A stretch of 64,000 nucleotides of DNA, from assembly GCA_964549615.1 (NCBI GenBank), contig CAZJVP010000101.1:1-64000 (forward strand), in the 5' to 3' direction. Origin of the DNA: CAYVLA01 sp964549615 [NCBI: uncultured Thermococci archaeon] (GTDB taxonomy: Archaea; CAYQAE01; CAYVLA01). A program made the translations under genes and the position numbers. Within the stretch, counting starts at the first letter, position 1. Each line of letters starts with the position of its first letter. Positions 25,002-34,584 of the stretch are shown piece by piece. Under the pieces are notes generated by a model. The model did no database searches. It was given only the letters and a program-made list of their open reading frames with translations, and had not been told where the DNA came from.

Positions 25002-25862
25002 GTGGGTTCGCCACTTCCCATCACGGACAACCACATTCACATCGATCCCCTGCACGGGCTGGGACCGGCTGAGGTCGCAAGGCTGTTCTCGAAGTCTGGG
25101 GGGACCCACCTTATCGTCGTGAACAAGATGGTGCAGGACTGGGATCTTGCCCTCCGCTCCGTTGATGACTTCAAACGGGCAACAGAATCCTTCCTCCAGA
25201 TGGTGGACAGGTTGAACTCCCAAACCCGCGTTCGAGCGTTCGCGGTGGTAGGCCCGCACCCGGCCGAGCTTGTCAAGCTCTGGGAGACGGCCGGGCCGGA
25301 GAAAGCGAAGTCGGTCTACGGGGAATGCCTGCGGTGCTGCGCCGAGCTCGTGAGGGCGGGAAGGGCCGTCGCGATAGGCGAGGTGGGCAGGCCACATTTC
25401 CCTGTTTCGGAGGAGTTGCTTGAAGCCTCAAACGACCAACTGGATCTAGCCTTTGAGCTTGCGGCAGACGTAGGATGCGCGGTGCAGGTTCATATGGAGA
25501 CCAGCACCCCGGCGCAGTTTGAGGAGCTGGCATCGAGGGCAAGGCGTGCGGGGCTTGACCCGAGGAGGGTCGTGAAACACTTCTCGCCTCCCCTCGTGGC
25601 AGCTGGCCAGGAAACGGGCGTGTTTCCCTCCGTGATCGCCACCAAGGAGAACGTCACCCAGGCTCTAAAGCAGGGGGACAGGTTCCTTGTGGAGACGGAC
25701 TACGTGGATGAGCGTGCCCGGCCCGGCGCAGTGCTAGGACCCAGGACGGTGCCGAGGGTTACACGCACGATGTTGGAGGAAGGCAGGCTCAGCGAGGACT
25801 CGGCGTGGCGAATCCACAAGTTCAGCGTGGAAGCGCTGTATGGCGTGGAGGTGTCGTTGTAG
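25002..25862 (+). CDS. TatD-related metal-dependent hydrolase
   Basis: 286-residue TIM-barrel amidohydrolase of the archaeal TatD-like group. Metal ligands visible: ITDNHIHID (H-x-H), the Glu of IGEVGRPHF, His of VQVHMET, His of VVKHFS and Asp of VETDYVD. Substrate unknown (relatives are DNases or phosphotriesterase-like hydrolases). The GTG at 25002 is 27 bases after ATCTAAAAG (24971-24979), so leaderless; the in-frame upstream extension to 24897 overlaps P2 and is rejected. Confidence 0.82.
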   Translation: MGSPLPITDNHIHIDPLHGLGPAEVARLFSKSGGTHLIVVNKMVQDWDLALRSVDDFKRATESFLQMVDRLNSQTRVRAFAVVGPHPAELVKLWETAGPEKAKSVYGECLRCCAELVRAGRAVAIGEVGRPHFPVSEELLEASNDQLDLAFELAADVGCAVQVHMETSTPAQFEELASRARRAGLDPRRVVKHFSPPLVAAGQETGVFPSVIATKENVTQALKQGDRFLVETDYVDERARPGAVLGPRTVPRVTRTMLEEGRLSEDSAWRIHKFSVEALYGVEVSL

Positions 25863-25895
25863 CCGAGGCCGTCGAGATCCTAGATGGCGGGCGGC

Positions 25896-27437
25896 TTACC
25901 GTGGGCGCTTCCCTTCTGCCTCACCGAAGGTCCTTCCTGCCCGGCACCCCGCGGTTGCCCTCCCAAATGGCGCACGTTTTCGGTTCAGTTTGGCCCGTCT
26001 TCTGGCTTTCATCCTGAGGGCGGCTCCGGCGGCCAGACTCACCTCCAGAAGCGCAGTGCGGGGCAGGGGGACTTCACCGATGGGAGCGCCTGCCAACGTG
26101 AGGGTGATCTGCTTCGTCGTGTTCAGGTCCACCGCGGCAGAGCTGGAACGCCCCGCATGATAGGCCCCGACCTGGTACGCCCCCGCGGCCCAGCGCCCAG
26201 TGGCATTGATTATCTCCTGCGCCAGGAGCAGCGTCGCGATGCCGGAGGAGTCCGTCAGGGCGGAGTCGGCCTTCGTTCCGTCTTGGAAGTTGGCCGTCAC
26301 ATTCGCCCCCGATACCGGTCCGGTGGAGTCCACGACGTTGACATCCAAGCGCTGGCAGATGTAGATGTTCGATTCTTGATTAGCTGAGTACAGGTCGGCG
26401 GTGGAGTTCCAGATCCACACTCGGGCGTTAACGTTGCAGTCAACGCTGGTCAGCCTGCACGAGGAAAACCGGGTCTGCGAACCACCGTATGCTGAGAACG
26501 GGCCGCTGATCGTTGAGCCGGCCATTTCCAGAACCTCACCCTCCGTGCGCACGCTGTAAAGCTCGGACTCCAAGACGGCCACATGCGAGTCGCTAAATAT
26601 GGTCAATGCCCATCCACGCACCTCGGTGTTTGCGACCGTGATCTTCGGTGCGGTTCCCCAGGGACGGAGCGAGACGGAGCAGTTGGCCAGGAAATTCCAG
26701 AACCTGACAAAGCCGGGCCGCAAACGCACAACCGAGCAGTTCCCCCTGTAGATTCTCGCAAGCAGAAAGCTGTTGATGTTTGATTCTCGGACGTCCACCG
26801 TCGAATTCGTATTGCAAAGGATGTACGGAATCAGGCATCCCCGGATTTCTAGGGACGAATGGTCATCGGCCATCATTCCCTTCGTCGCAGAGCAGCCCGT
26901 CAGCTGACAGGATGCGAAATTGCTCAGGGACATAAAGTGGAAGGTGGAGTCCGCGACAAGGAGCGAAGAAGATCCCTTCGGTTCGATTCTGACCTCTTTC
27001 TCCATCCGGCACTTCTCGAGCCGCCCGGAGCTATTTCCCAGCAGATGCAGCCTCAGGTCGTAGCCATTTGCCGTCACGGTGCTATTGTACGCGATCAGGC
27101 GCGGGCTGCCCGCGGCGGGGTTGCGCAGCGTGATGTTGTGATTCATTCCCTTCTGTGTGAAGTTGAGTACGGCATTTCTGAGAAGCAGCGTCGCGTTTTG
27201 CTCGATGATTATGCTCCCGTTGATGTCGAATCTTCCCTCCAGCACAGTGACCGTGTTGCCCGAGATGACCAGATTGCCCTGGTGGATGGCGGGGGTCGTG
27301 CTCAGGGCGTTTCTGGACTGTGACCCGAATGTTAGCACCATGACAGAAGAAATGAGAAATATCGCACGAGCAAGAGAAGCGGACCTTTTCACACGATCAC
27401 CGTGTGCTTCTTCGTCGCCGCCGCGCTGGCCAAGCAT
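25896..27437 (-). CDS. Secreted beta-helix surface protein with Ig-like domain
   Basis: Up to 513 residues. N-terminal signal sequence (ASLARAIFLISSVMVLTFG), a long region of short beta repeats rich in Asn, Ser and N-x-S/T sequons (about 50-360) that reads as a right-handed parallel beta helix, then a carboxypeptidase-regulatory/Ig-like domain (VNVVDSTGPVSGANVTA, about 370-460) and a hydrophobic stretch followed by a very basic tail, consistent with a C-terminal anchor. Possible cell-surface or polysaccharide-binding role. The start may be ATG 27437 or GTG 27392; a TATA-like ATTTAAG (minus, about 27503-27510) would give a leader of about 45 bases. Confidence 0.65.
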   Translation of the reverse strand: MLGQRGGDEEAHGDRVKRSASLARAIFLISSVMVLTFGSQSRNALSTTPAIHQGNLVISGNTVTVLEGRFDINGSIIIEQNATLLLRNAVLNFTQKGMNHNITLRNPAAGSPRLIAYNSTVTANGYDLRLHLLGNSSGRLEKCRMEKEVRIEPKGSSSLLVADSTFHFMSLSNFASCQLTGCSATKGMMADDHSSLEIRGCLIPYILCNTNSTVDVRESNINSFLLARIYRGNCSVVRLRPGFVRFWNFLANCSVSLRPWGTAPKITVANTEVRGWALTIFSDSHVAVLESELYSVRTEGEVLEMAGSTISGPFSAYGGSQTRFSSCRLTSVDCNVNARVWIWNSTADLYSANQESNIYICQRLDVNVVDSTGPVSGANVTANFQDGTKADSALTDSSGIATLLLAQEIINATGRWAAGAYQVGAYHAGRSSSAAVDLNTTKQITLTLAGAPIGEVPLPRTALLEVSLAAGAALRMKARRRAKLNRKRAPFGRATAGCRAGRTFGEAEGKRPR

Positions 27438-28128
27438 TGTCGTTTGACCTTTCTTGGGCCTGGGATGCGGCTGCTGCCTGCGCCCGCTGGAGCCTTCCGC
27501 CTCTTAAATCTATGGGTCTCAGGCCGCAGCCGTCAGCGGAAGGCCGCGGCACTGCCCTAGGGCGACCGTGCAGCTTGGCTCGGATCGTTCAGATGCCGGT
27601 TCTGTTCACACAAGGTGTCGATTGGCTTTGGGCGTGCACGGCAAATCCACTTGCCGAATCATTTTCATGGCATGTAGCGCGTTTTCCGAAAATCATTTCA
27701 CCCGCCTTTCTGGGCGTGTCGGTGGTCAAGCTAACGGGTTCAAGCATCTGGTGGATGATTTGGCGCAAGGAGAAGGAAAGGATGACCAACGTAATGATCG
27801 CCGGGATCCCGCAGGTCAGTACCGGAGGACTCCGACAACCTTGGGCGCGCTACAGATCGCCCCCGTATGGGTGTGAGCATGGTTACCCCTGAGCAGGCCT
27901 CCTGGAACAAAATAAGCTCTGAGGCATCGTTTGGAACAACCAACTACATGCTCTGCCTGGGAGTGGATCCGCAACCCCATCGGCGCTTCGCGAGGTGAAA
28001 GCATGGCCCAAGAAACGAGCACCCGCCTACTCAGGAGGGAGAGAAGTATTCCCCGGATAGCACGGAATATTTTTCATGGCCAGATCTTCGCCGTTGCGGC
28101 GAGGCGACACCGTTCAGGGGAAGGTTGA
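27438..28128. other. Intergenic region, possible decayed sequence
   Basis: About 690 bases between divergent genes. No intact gene is convincing. On the minus strand a fragment (27589-27789) starts with a hydrophobic run (MVILSFSLRQIIHQMLEPV) that could be the remnant of a membrane protein, but no family is recognisable. The promoter of the next gene is visible: GAATATTTTTC about 28060-28070. Confidence 0.35.
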
Positions 28129-29682
28129 ATGAAGCTATATCCTGCGTACACGGTGGATGGACGCCCCATGCTCGGGACCTACGCGGCGTCAAGCCTCGAC
28201 GACCTTCAGTTGGTCAAGAAGGTCGGGATGAACGTCGTGCTGGGAGGGCGCGAGATGCTCGACCCCAAGACGCCGGTCGGGGGCTTCCTCCAGGAGAACG
28301 GCATCAAGGTGCTGTACCATCTGACCCATCACATCTACGGCATGCCCACGCTGGGGGACTACGTCGATGCCGAGCAAACCGTCGTACCGTTATCCAACAG
28401 GCCGGCGAGGCCGCTGCCGGAGAGGGGGATTGTGCAGCTCGACGACGAGCTCATCTACTACGACCGCTACACGCCGGCAGCGCTGGTCGGATGCCACAGG
28501 GGGATGGATGGCACCGAGGCAACCCCGCATCGCGAGGGGACCTTCCTTTTCATGCCGGACGCATGCGCCAGGGAGATCGAGGCGATAGTAGACTCCCCAA
28601 ACCTGGGGGGCTACTACGTTCTGGATGACAGCCCGGGCGATGCCCTTTCCGCCTTAAAAGCGATGTACGCGACGATATGGAAGTCCGACGGCGGCCCACA
28701 GCACCGCGTCGTGTGCGCCGGCTACGGGAGCCACGGGTCGCTTTGCAACTTCGCTCCCGGCGTGTGCGATCTGATGATGATCTACTGGTATCCCGTCTCG
28801 CGGGACTACGATCGTTTCATGATAAGCGATAACGTGCAGTGGATGCTGACTGCGGCTCGCGCCCGGGTCCCGGGCATGCCTTTCCTGGGCGTCTATCAGG
28901 CGTTCTGGGGGAACGGCGCAGGCCAACCAACCCCCCAGCAGGTTCGACAACAGATGGAGGACTTCGTCAGGGAGGGTGCAAGCGGGCTCATCGCGTTCGC
29001 ATGCCGCATCGGCGGGCCGTACACTGGCTGGGCGGCGAGCGAGGGGATCCAGAGGGCGATGCAGCAGGCTCACCGTGAGATCATCCAGACTGGCGGATTG
29101 TCCGTTCCGCGCCAGCCGGAGAGAATGGCCAAGGCGCGAATCCAGAAAGTGGGATACTGGGAGAGGCCAAGGACCATACCCGGCCTCGTCCCAGCTTGGT
29201 ACATCATAGCTCCCTTCGAGGACACAGAGCGCGCCGGGCTTCTTGCTGCATACCCGCCTGAGAAGGAGGTCGACCTGCAGGCTGGGTATCCGGGCAAGCC
29301 AGGCACGGTGCACTGGATCAAGAGGGAGTCCTGCGCCGGCTTCGTGGGGCTGGGCGAGATCTACGGCGACCAAGCCTACACATCCTACTGCGTGGCCTAC
29401 GCCACATGCGAGGTGGACAGTCCGAAGCGCCAGGAGGTCCGGGCGATGGTCGGGAGCGATGACGATATCCTCGTCTGGCTCAACGGAAAGGAGGTTTGGC
29501 GACACGAGGGGGTGAGGGGACTGAAGCGCGACGATGATCGGGTCAAGATGGTCCTTCCAGCGGGCACGAGCAGGATCCTGGTGAAGGTCTGCAATCGCAC
29601 AGGGATGTGGGGCTTCTTCATGAGGTTCGTTGACCGCAAGGGCCACCCTCTGCGGGGACTCACGTTCTCACCGATGCCCTGA
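28129..29682 (+). CDS. Glycoside-hydrolase-like protein with C-terminal beta-sandwich domain
   Basis: 517 residues, no signal peptide. The N-terminal about 330 residues look like a TIM barrel: AYTVDGRPMLGTYAAS, repeated motifs GYYVLDDSPGDA and MMIYWYPVSRDYDRF, VYQAFWGNG and SGLIAFACRIGG. The C-terminal about 120 residues (DDDILVWLNGKEVWRHEG) match the galactose-binding-like fold often appended to glycosidases and polysaccharide-active proteins. Catalytic acids cannot be assigned with confidence, so activity is unproven. ATG at 28129 has a purine-rich GGGGAAGG about seven bases upstream and a TATA (ATATTTTTC, about 28062-28070). Confidence 0.6.
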   Translation: MKLYPAYTVDGRPMLGTYAASSLDDLQLVKKVGMNVVLGGREMLDPKTPVGGFLQENGIKVLYHLTHHIYGMPTLGDYVDAEQTVVPLSNRPARPLPERGIVQLDDELIYYDRYTPAALVGCHRGMDGTEATPHREGTFLFMPDACAREIEAIVDSPNLGGYYVLDDSPGDALSALKAMYATIWKSDGGPQHRVVCAGYGSHGSLCNFAPGVCDLMMIYWYPVSRDYDRFMISDNVQWMLTAARARVPGMPFLGVYQAFWGNGAGQPTPQQVRQQMEDFVREGASGLIAFACRIGGPYTGWAASEGIQRAMQQAHREIIQTGGLSVPRQPERMAKARIQKVGYWERPRTIPGLVPAWYIIAPFEDTERAGLLAAYPPEKEVDLQAGYPGKPGTVHWIKRESCAGFVGLGEIYGDQAYTSYCVAYATCEVDSPKRQEVRAMVGSDDDILVWLNGKEVWRHEGVRGLKRDDDRVKMVLPAGTSRILVKVCNRTGMWGFFMRFVDRKGHPLRGLTFSPMP

Positions 29683-29764
29683 CCTGTCAGGCCAGCTGGG
29701 CGCGTTTCAGGGATCGACTTTCAGGCAAACCCTTTTCAGGACCGGGCATCGCGAGCCTCCCTTC

Positions 29765-31573
29765 GTGAGTTCTCCCAGGTCCTTGGCGATATCACTTCTC
29801 ATGGTCCTGTTGACGGGAGGTATCCGTGCAGCCGACGGTTTCCCCTTCCGCAGGGCCGTGTACAAGCCTTGGAACTTCGGTGCCGAGGGCCCGTGGAATT
29901 TCTCCGAAATGGCGTCGCTTGGCTTGGATGCCTTCTACTGCCCCGCCGACTGGACTTGGGAGAAGGCCTACCCCGGCTGGATCGAGAGGCAGCTCGGGTC
30001 GGAGAGCATCCTCGCGGCCGCGAACAACGTCACCTACATCGCCGGGCTGTACTACCTGTAGCCGATGTGGCAGTACATCGACTTCAACTACTCCAGGGCG
30101 GTGGACCAATCTGGGCGAATGGAGCCGTACACCCCGGCCCCGCTTGATGGGGCGTGGTGGGTGCACATGATGGAGGAGCCCGGTGTTTTCATCGCCAACC
30201 TCTCGCTCCACTATCCCATCGGTGCATTGGTCTGGGACATGGAGCCGTACTACGGCCAGGGCTTCCAACCCGCCCACTACAGCTACGACGAGGCGAGCCT
30301 GCAGGAGTTTGCCAACGCCACAAACAGGACGCTACCTCCGCTTCAAGCTGCGCAGAGGTATGCTTGGCTCCATGCCAACGGGCTGCTCGAGCAGTACAAG
30401 GCTTGGTGTGAGATGAAGGCCTACCTTCTGGCAAAGGGGGTGGCCGAAAAGATCCACGCCATCAACCCGGATCTACAGCTAGGCATCCTGGGCTTCGTGG
30501 ACTGCTGGTTCTACTGGAACATCCTCAGGGGCTTCAACTTATCCCTTGCCCCGGTCTCCGCCTGGTACGAGGGCACCTATAGGGGCTACATCTCCTCCGG
30601 CCCCGAGGGGGTCGCCCGCTACCTGGACCTATGGCGAACCAACAAGCTGAACGGCCAGTTCATCCCCGGCATAGGAATGATCTCGCCCTGGGCAGCGCTG
30701 ACATCCATGGAGGCCTCGGTCAGGGAGACGGGATGCTTCTGGTTCTACCAGAGGGACGGCCAGCCGCCTCCCGAGTACGACGATGCGCTAAGGGCTGTGT
30801 ACCGGGCTGTGGACCAGTACATCTTCTTCGGGGGCTCGGAGGCCAACCCGCTTCCCATCTTCGATCTCCAGCCCGGCGTTGAGGCAAGGCCCTACCTTGG
30901 GCCCGGCGGAGGCGCATCCATTCTCCTGAACGAGCTTGAGTACGGCATAGATCCCCCCGCATCCTTCACGATCACCAGCAGCCACGGCCCGTTGGGGTAT
31001 TTTGGACAGAACCTCACCCCCGTCATCCGCGACGGCGGTGAGCTGGTCCTTCGCCCCCAGGACTTCCCCTGCATCGTCTTCGGCCTGGATCAGGCGGATC
31101 TGGGGTTGATTCGGGCAAGGGCCCTGCTCCGTGAGATGGAGGGGCTTCTGTCGGCCCACCAGTGCGTAGGCCTGGGGGACATCATGGTCGCCCGAGAGTC
31201 GCTCGTGGTCGCGACCGGCTATTTGGAGGCAGGACGGCACGGGGAGGCGATGTCCGAGCTGAGCCAGACAAGGAACCAGACCTACCAGGCGATCCTGGCC
31301 GAAGTGTGGCCGCTCGTGGAGGCTGGTACTGCATCGCCAAGGACCAGCGTGATACCCCTGTCTCTGCTCAGCCGGTTCTCCCTCGCAGGGAGGCTGATCT
31401 CCGAAGGCAAGGAGGCCTCCGGGGAGATGTATCTCTACTGGGGTCTGAGGGACTGGTCCCTATCGGTGCCGGAACCGTGGGCCTCCGCGCTTCCCGTGTT
31501 TCTGCTGCCATCTGCGTTGAAGGCCCGGAATCGCCTGCGCCGCTCGAAGAGGCAGATGGCGAAGCCTGGATGA
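29765..31573 (+). pseudogene. Secreted, membrane-anchored protein interrupted by one in-frame TAG
   Basis: Reading from the GTG at 29765 gives a signal peptide (SLAISLLMVLLTGGIRA), then KPWNFGAEGPWNF, and continues to GLYYL, a TAG at 30059-30061, and resumes in the same frame as PMWQYIDFNYSRAV for 500 more codons. Without the stop it would be a 602-residue extracellular protein with a barrel-like region (LVWDMEPYYG, ISPWAALTSMEASV), a stalk, and a C-terminal hydrophobic anchor with basic tail (LKARNRLRRSKRQ). TAG is used as an ordinary stop by several neighbouring genes, so general reassignment is unlikely. Nonsense mutation, sequencing error, or programmed readthrough (including pyrrolysine) are all possible. 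The GTG is supported by CCCTTTTC about 30 bases upstream. Confidence 0.6.
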
Positions 31574-31648
31574 CCCAGGTGCTGCTCTGCAAAGGAGCAG
31601 GTATTGGCCGAGAAAGCCCGTGATGGCCATGTTGAACCAAGCAGCGAG

Positions 31649-32659
31649 CTAGGCGTAGCGACCGTACCTGACGAAGGCCTGTGACATCGCGTTGATCTTT
31701 TCCTGCGAGTGCCCCACCGCGGCGGGAGACCCGTACCACTTGCACATGAAGCCGCCGTCGTAGCTGCCGAAGCACTCTATCAGCTTCCTGGCATACTCCT
31801 GGATTTGCTCGGGGCTTCCCTTCACCATCATGTTCTGGATGTCGACTGGGCACCAGAAGCAAACCCTGCCCCCGAACCGCTCGGCCAGGTTCTCGACGCC
31901 CATGTTCTGCTGCTGGTCCATCTGGATGACGTCAAGCTCCGCCTCGATCAGGTCGTCCAGAAGCTCGGTTATGTGCCCGCAGCTGTGCAGCATCGTGACC
32001 ATGCCCTGCTTGTGGGCCCGGCTGTAGACCTGTTTGTAGAAGGGCTTGAAGAACCTGCGGAATATCTCCGGGCTGACGAGAGACCTGTCCTGCAGCCCCC
32101 AGTCGTCGCAGGATATGATGCCATCCACCCCCAACGGGGCGATGTGCTCGAGCGATATCAGGGCAATGTCCGTCATCTTCTGCAGAAGTGCCCTAAGCTC
32201 CCTGGGGCGGCGGTAGGGGTCGGTCACCGCGTTCCTGTTGCCCCTCAGGTAGTCCAACCGATGGATCAGCGACAGCGGAATTCCGGTGAGGACGAACTTG
32301 TCGTCTCTGTTCTTCGCCAGCTGCTCGGGCAGGTGGCTGTAGCGCTCGGGGATGTCGTAGTCGGGGAATTGGAAATGGTCAAGCTTGGAGTAGTCATCCA
32401 GCGGATGGATCTTGACCTGCCCCATGGTCTTATCGTCGGGGGAAACCTTCCTCCACACGCACCCCCACTCATCCTCTCCCTCGATGCTGGGCTTCCACTT
32501 CGGGTTTCCGCCGATCCCCACATGGAAGAAGTCGGTTCCCCATGGCTCGGGAAGGTCCCTTGGGACCCTTTCGGGCGAGTCGAAGTGCGCTGCCCGCCTG
32601 ACAAGCTCTTCGCCGCACATGCCGGGCTTGCGAAAGGCCAAATGGGTTGCCATCTTCAT
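31649..32659 (-). CDS. Uroporphyrinogen decarboxylase-like (MtaA/CmuA type) methyltransferase
   Basis: 336-residue URO-D superfamily protein. The family includes corrinoid methyltransferases and is expanded in anaerobic archaea and bacteria. Visible features: GVDGIISCDDWGLQDRS, SPEIFRRFFKPFYKQV, the probable zinc site MLHSCGHITELLDDLI, and AELDVIQMDQQ followed by FWCPVDIQ. The Arg residues needed by true HemE are not evident at the N-terminus. Substrate unknown, probably a methylated compound or a demethylation step linked to carbohydrate aromatics. ATG 32659 or 32653; GAAATATCAG (about 32684-32693) is the likely TATA. Confidence 0.85.
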   Translation of the reverse strand: MKMATHLAFRKPGMCGEELVRRAAHFDSPERVPRDLPEPWGTDFFHVGIGGNPKWKPSIEGEDEWGCVWRKVSPDDKTMGQVKIHPLDDYSKLDHFQFPDYDIPERYSHLPEQLAKNRDDKFVLTGIPLSLIHRLDYLRGNRNAVTDPYRRPRELRALLQKMTDIALISLEHIAPLGVDGIISCDDWGLQDRSLVSPEIFRRFFKPFYKQVYSRAHKQGMVTMLHSCGHITELLDDLIEAELDVIQMDQQQNMGVENLAERFGGRVCFWCPVDIQNMMVKGSPEQIQEYARKLIECFGSYDGGFMCKWYGSPAAVGHSQEKINAMSQAFVRYGRYA

Positions 32660-32832
32660 CCCGCACGAAGGTCATCGGGCGATCTGATATTTCTCTCCTG
32701 GTAGCCCTCGTACGCGTGCGAAGCGGCAGTCGGCTGTTTGGGTGGAGCTCCGTCTAACCAACGGGTTTACCCGGTGTACCGCTGCATCGAGCCATATGCG
32801 GTTGGTCTTAGGATTTGGCTGTCGTGCACGTC

Positions 32833-33612
32833 TCATACGGGCCGGAGGGTTCCCACGAAGACCTGCCATGCCAGCAGCGTCTTGGCAACGAGGCTTAAGA
32901 TTATGTAGAACCTCTCGCCGTAGAGGTAGTCCTTCCAACGGCCAACCTTCTTGTACTGCAGGATCATGTTCACCGCAAATATGTTGAAGAAGAAGGCGAT
33001 CGAGATGTAGATGTAGTAGACGAAGTCCGGGACGCCTCCTTTTGCTGCTAGGGCCGCTCCCACCAGATAGATTCCGATGACCACCCATGGTATGGCACCG
33101 GCAAACACTCCGAAGTAGTAGGATGTCCAGTTGGTCTTCGTCGTCGTCTGGTTGTGAAGCTCCATCATCAGCCCGAAGAGGTTCATGCAGGCGTTCAGGG
33201 CAAACAGTGGGATCAGCGTCCCTATATCGTAGATCCCTGTGAGCATCGCGATGACGACGATCATGATCGAGGAGCTAACGGCGTACTCATACCACCGGGC
33301 GTAGTTGATGTGTTTCTTCAGGTTCTTGACGTACCAGGGGTAGCCCCAAGGCGAGGCAAGCGAGAAGTGCGCGACGGCCGAGGCCAGAAGAAAGAGCGCT
33401 ACGAGGGGCCCCAAAGGCACGTTCGCGATCGTGTCGGTGGTCAGCTGCAGGCGTTGGGCCGTCGTATTGTAGACGAGGTATGATGCCGTCACGGGCAGCT
33501 TGAAGTCGTTGCTTAGCACGAGCATGAGCACGAACTGGATGAAGTGGAACACGCCCATTATCGCGTTGAACCGCCTAAGCTTTGGGAATTTGGCTTCGTC
33601 CTCAGAACTCAT
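32833..33612 (-). CDS. Heliorhodopsin
   Basis: 259-residue seven-helix membrane protein of the heliorhodopsin family, retinal-binding photoreceptors with inverted topology compared with type 1 rhodopsins. Signature features: RWYEYAVSSSIMIV with the counterion Glu (about residue 109), ALNACMNLFGLMMELHN in helix 5/4 region, and the retinal Schiff-base Lys (about 244) in SLVAKTLLAWQVFVGTL of helix 7. The cytoplasmic N-terminus is charged (SSEDEAKFPKLRRF). ATG at 33612 fits the usual family N-terminus; an upstream in-frame ATG at 33651 would add 13 residues and no clear TATA box supports either. No opsin-associated carotenoid gene is visible nearby. Confidence 0.88.
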   Translation of the reverse strand: MSSEDEAKFPKLRRFNAIMGVFHFIQFVLMLVLSNDFKLPVTASYLVYNTTAQRLQLTTDTIANVPLGPLVALFLLASAVAHFSLASPWGYPWYVKNLKKHINYARWYEYAVSSSIMIVVIAMLTGIYDIGTLIPLFALNACMNLFGLMMELHNQTTTKTNWTSYYFGVFAGAIPWVVIGIYLVGAALAAKGGVPDFVYYIYISIAFFFNIFAVNMILQYKKVGRWKDYLYGERFYIILSLVAKTLLAWQVFVGTLRPV

Positions 33613-33819
33613 ATCGTATCCAGTCTCCACCCCCGTCCGAAGCCAAGGCATGGCCTAACGAGGGCCACGCGTGGCAATGCCGTGGCTCCTGAAAAGCGTT
33701 TCGAAGGAGCCGGCCGAAGGCACGTTTGCGCGATTGCGGCTGTTGGGCGACGGCGATCGGATCAGACCAACGAGATGCGTCCGAAGGGCGGCGCACGTGC
33801 AGGCTCCGGACGCCATAGA

Positions 33820-34584
33820 TCATTGCGCGGGCTCTACCGGTATGATCTGGAAGGAGGCCTGAACTCCGTTCCTGTGAACGTCCACCAGTAGCATGCCCGG
33901 CGGCTCGCCTCCCTTGTTCTTCCTTCTGGTGCTAAGCGCCGGGCAGATGAAGAACTGGGTCTCCCGGCACCGTAGCGCCCGCAGCCTGTGGGCGTGGCCT
34001 GCGAACACGCCGAATAGCTTGCGGCCGCGAAGAAGGCCCAAGACCTCATCGGCGTTCTCCACATCGCATTCAAGTTCCTCCCTGCTGCCGAAGAGGCCAT
34101 GGTGGGTGAACAGCAGGATGGGTTTCCTAGCGTCAAGCCCGGCCAGAGCCCGCTTGAGCCACCTCATGGCGGGAGGCTCAACCTTGCCATGCCAGTTCTC
34201 GGGGTTTCCTTGGGAGTTGTTTGTGTCGAGGATGATGCACGCCACGCCCCTGACCTGGAAGCAGCGGTTCACGGGCCCCAAGAATCGGGAGAACCTTCTG
34301 CGGCTGCTTGGGTTGCCCATATTTCCAAGGTCGTGGTTTCCCACAACCGCATGGTAAGGCACAGTGAGCCTCGAAAGGGCGTGCATGAGCAGCCTGTACT
34401 GCTCGGGCTGCCCGCTCTCCACCATGTCCCCAGAGAGTACCACGAACGAGGGGTCCTTCCCCATCGACCTGATACCGTCCAATGCGCGCACCAAGATCTC
34501 GGCGCTCGCCGGATCGAGGATATGGGTGTCTGCGATCTGGGCGAAGCGGAACAGCGGCCGGTTGTGGGATCTCAATCGGCCCAT
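33820..34584 (-). CDS. Calcineurin-like metallophosphoesterase
   Basis: 254 residues with all five metal-site motifs: FAQIADTHI, VLSGDMVE, VVGNHDLGN, LFTHHGLF and FAGHAHR. Probably a cytosolic phosphodiesterase of the CpdA/Icc type; substrate not predictable. ATG at 34584 is 28 bases after ACTTATCTG (about 34606-34616 minus), so leaderless. It is upstream of the heliorhodopsin gene on the same strand but about 200 bases apart. Confidence 0.85.
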   Translation of the reverse strand: MGRLRSHNRPLFRFAQIADTHILDPASAEILVRALDGIRSMGKDPSFVVLSGDMVESGQPEQYRLLMHALSRLTVPYHAVVGNHDLGNMGNPSSRRRFSRFLGPVNRCFQVRGVACIILDTNNSQGNPENWHGKVEPPAMRWLKRALAGLDARKPILLFTHHGLFGSREELECDVENADEVLGLLRGRKLFGVFAGHAHRLRALRCRETQFFICPALSTRRKNKGGEPPGMLLVDVHRNGVQASFQIIPVEPAQ

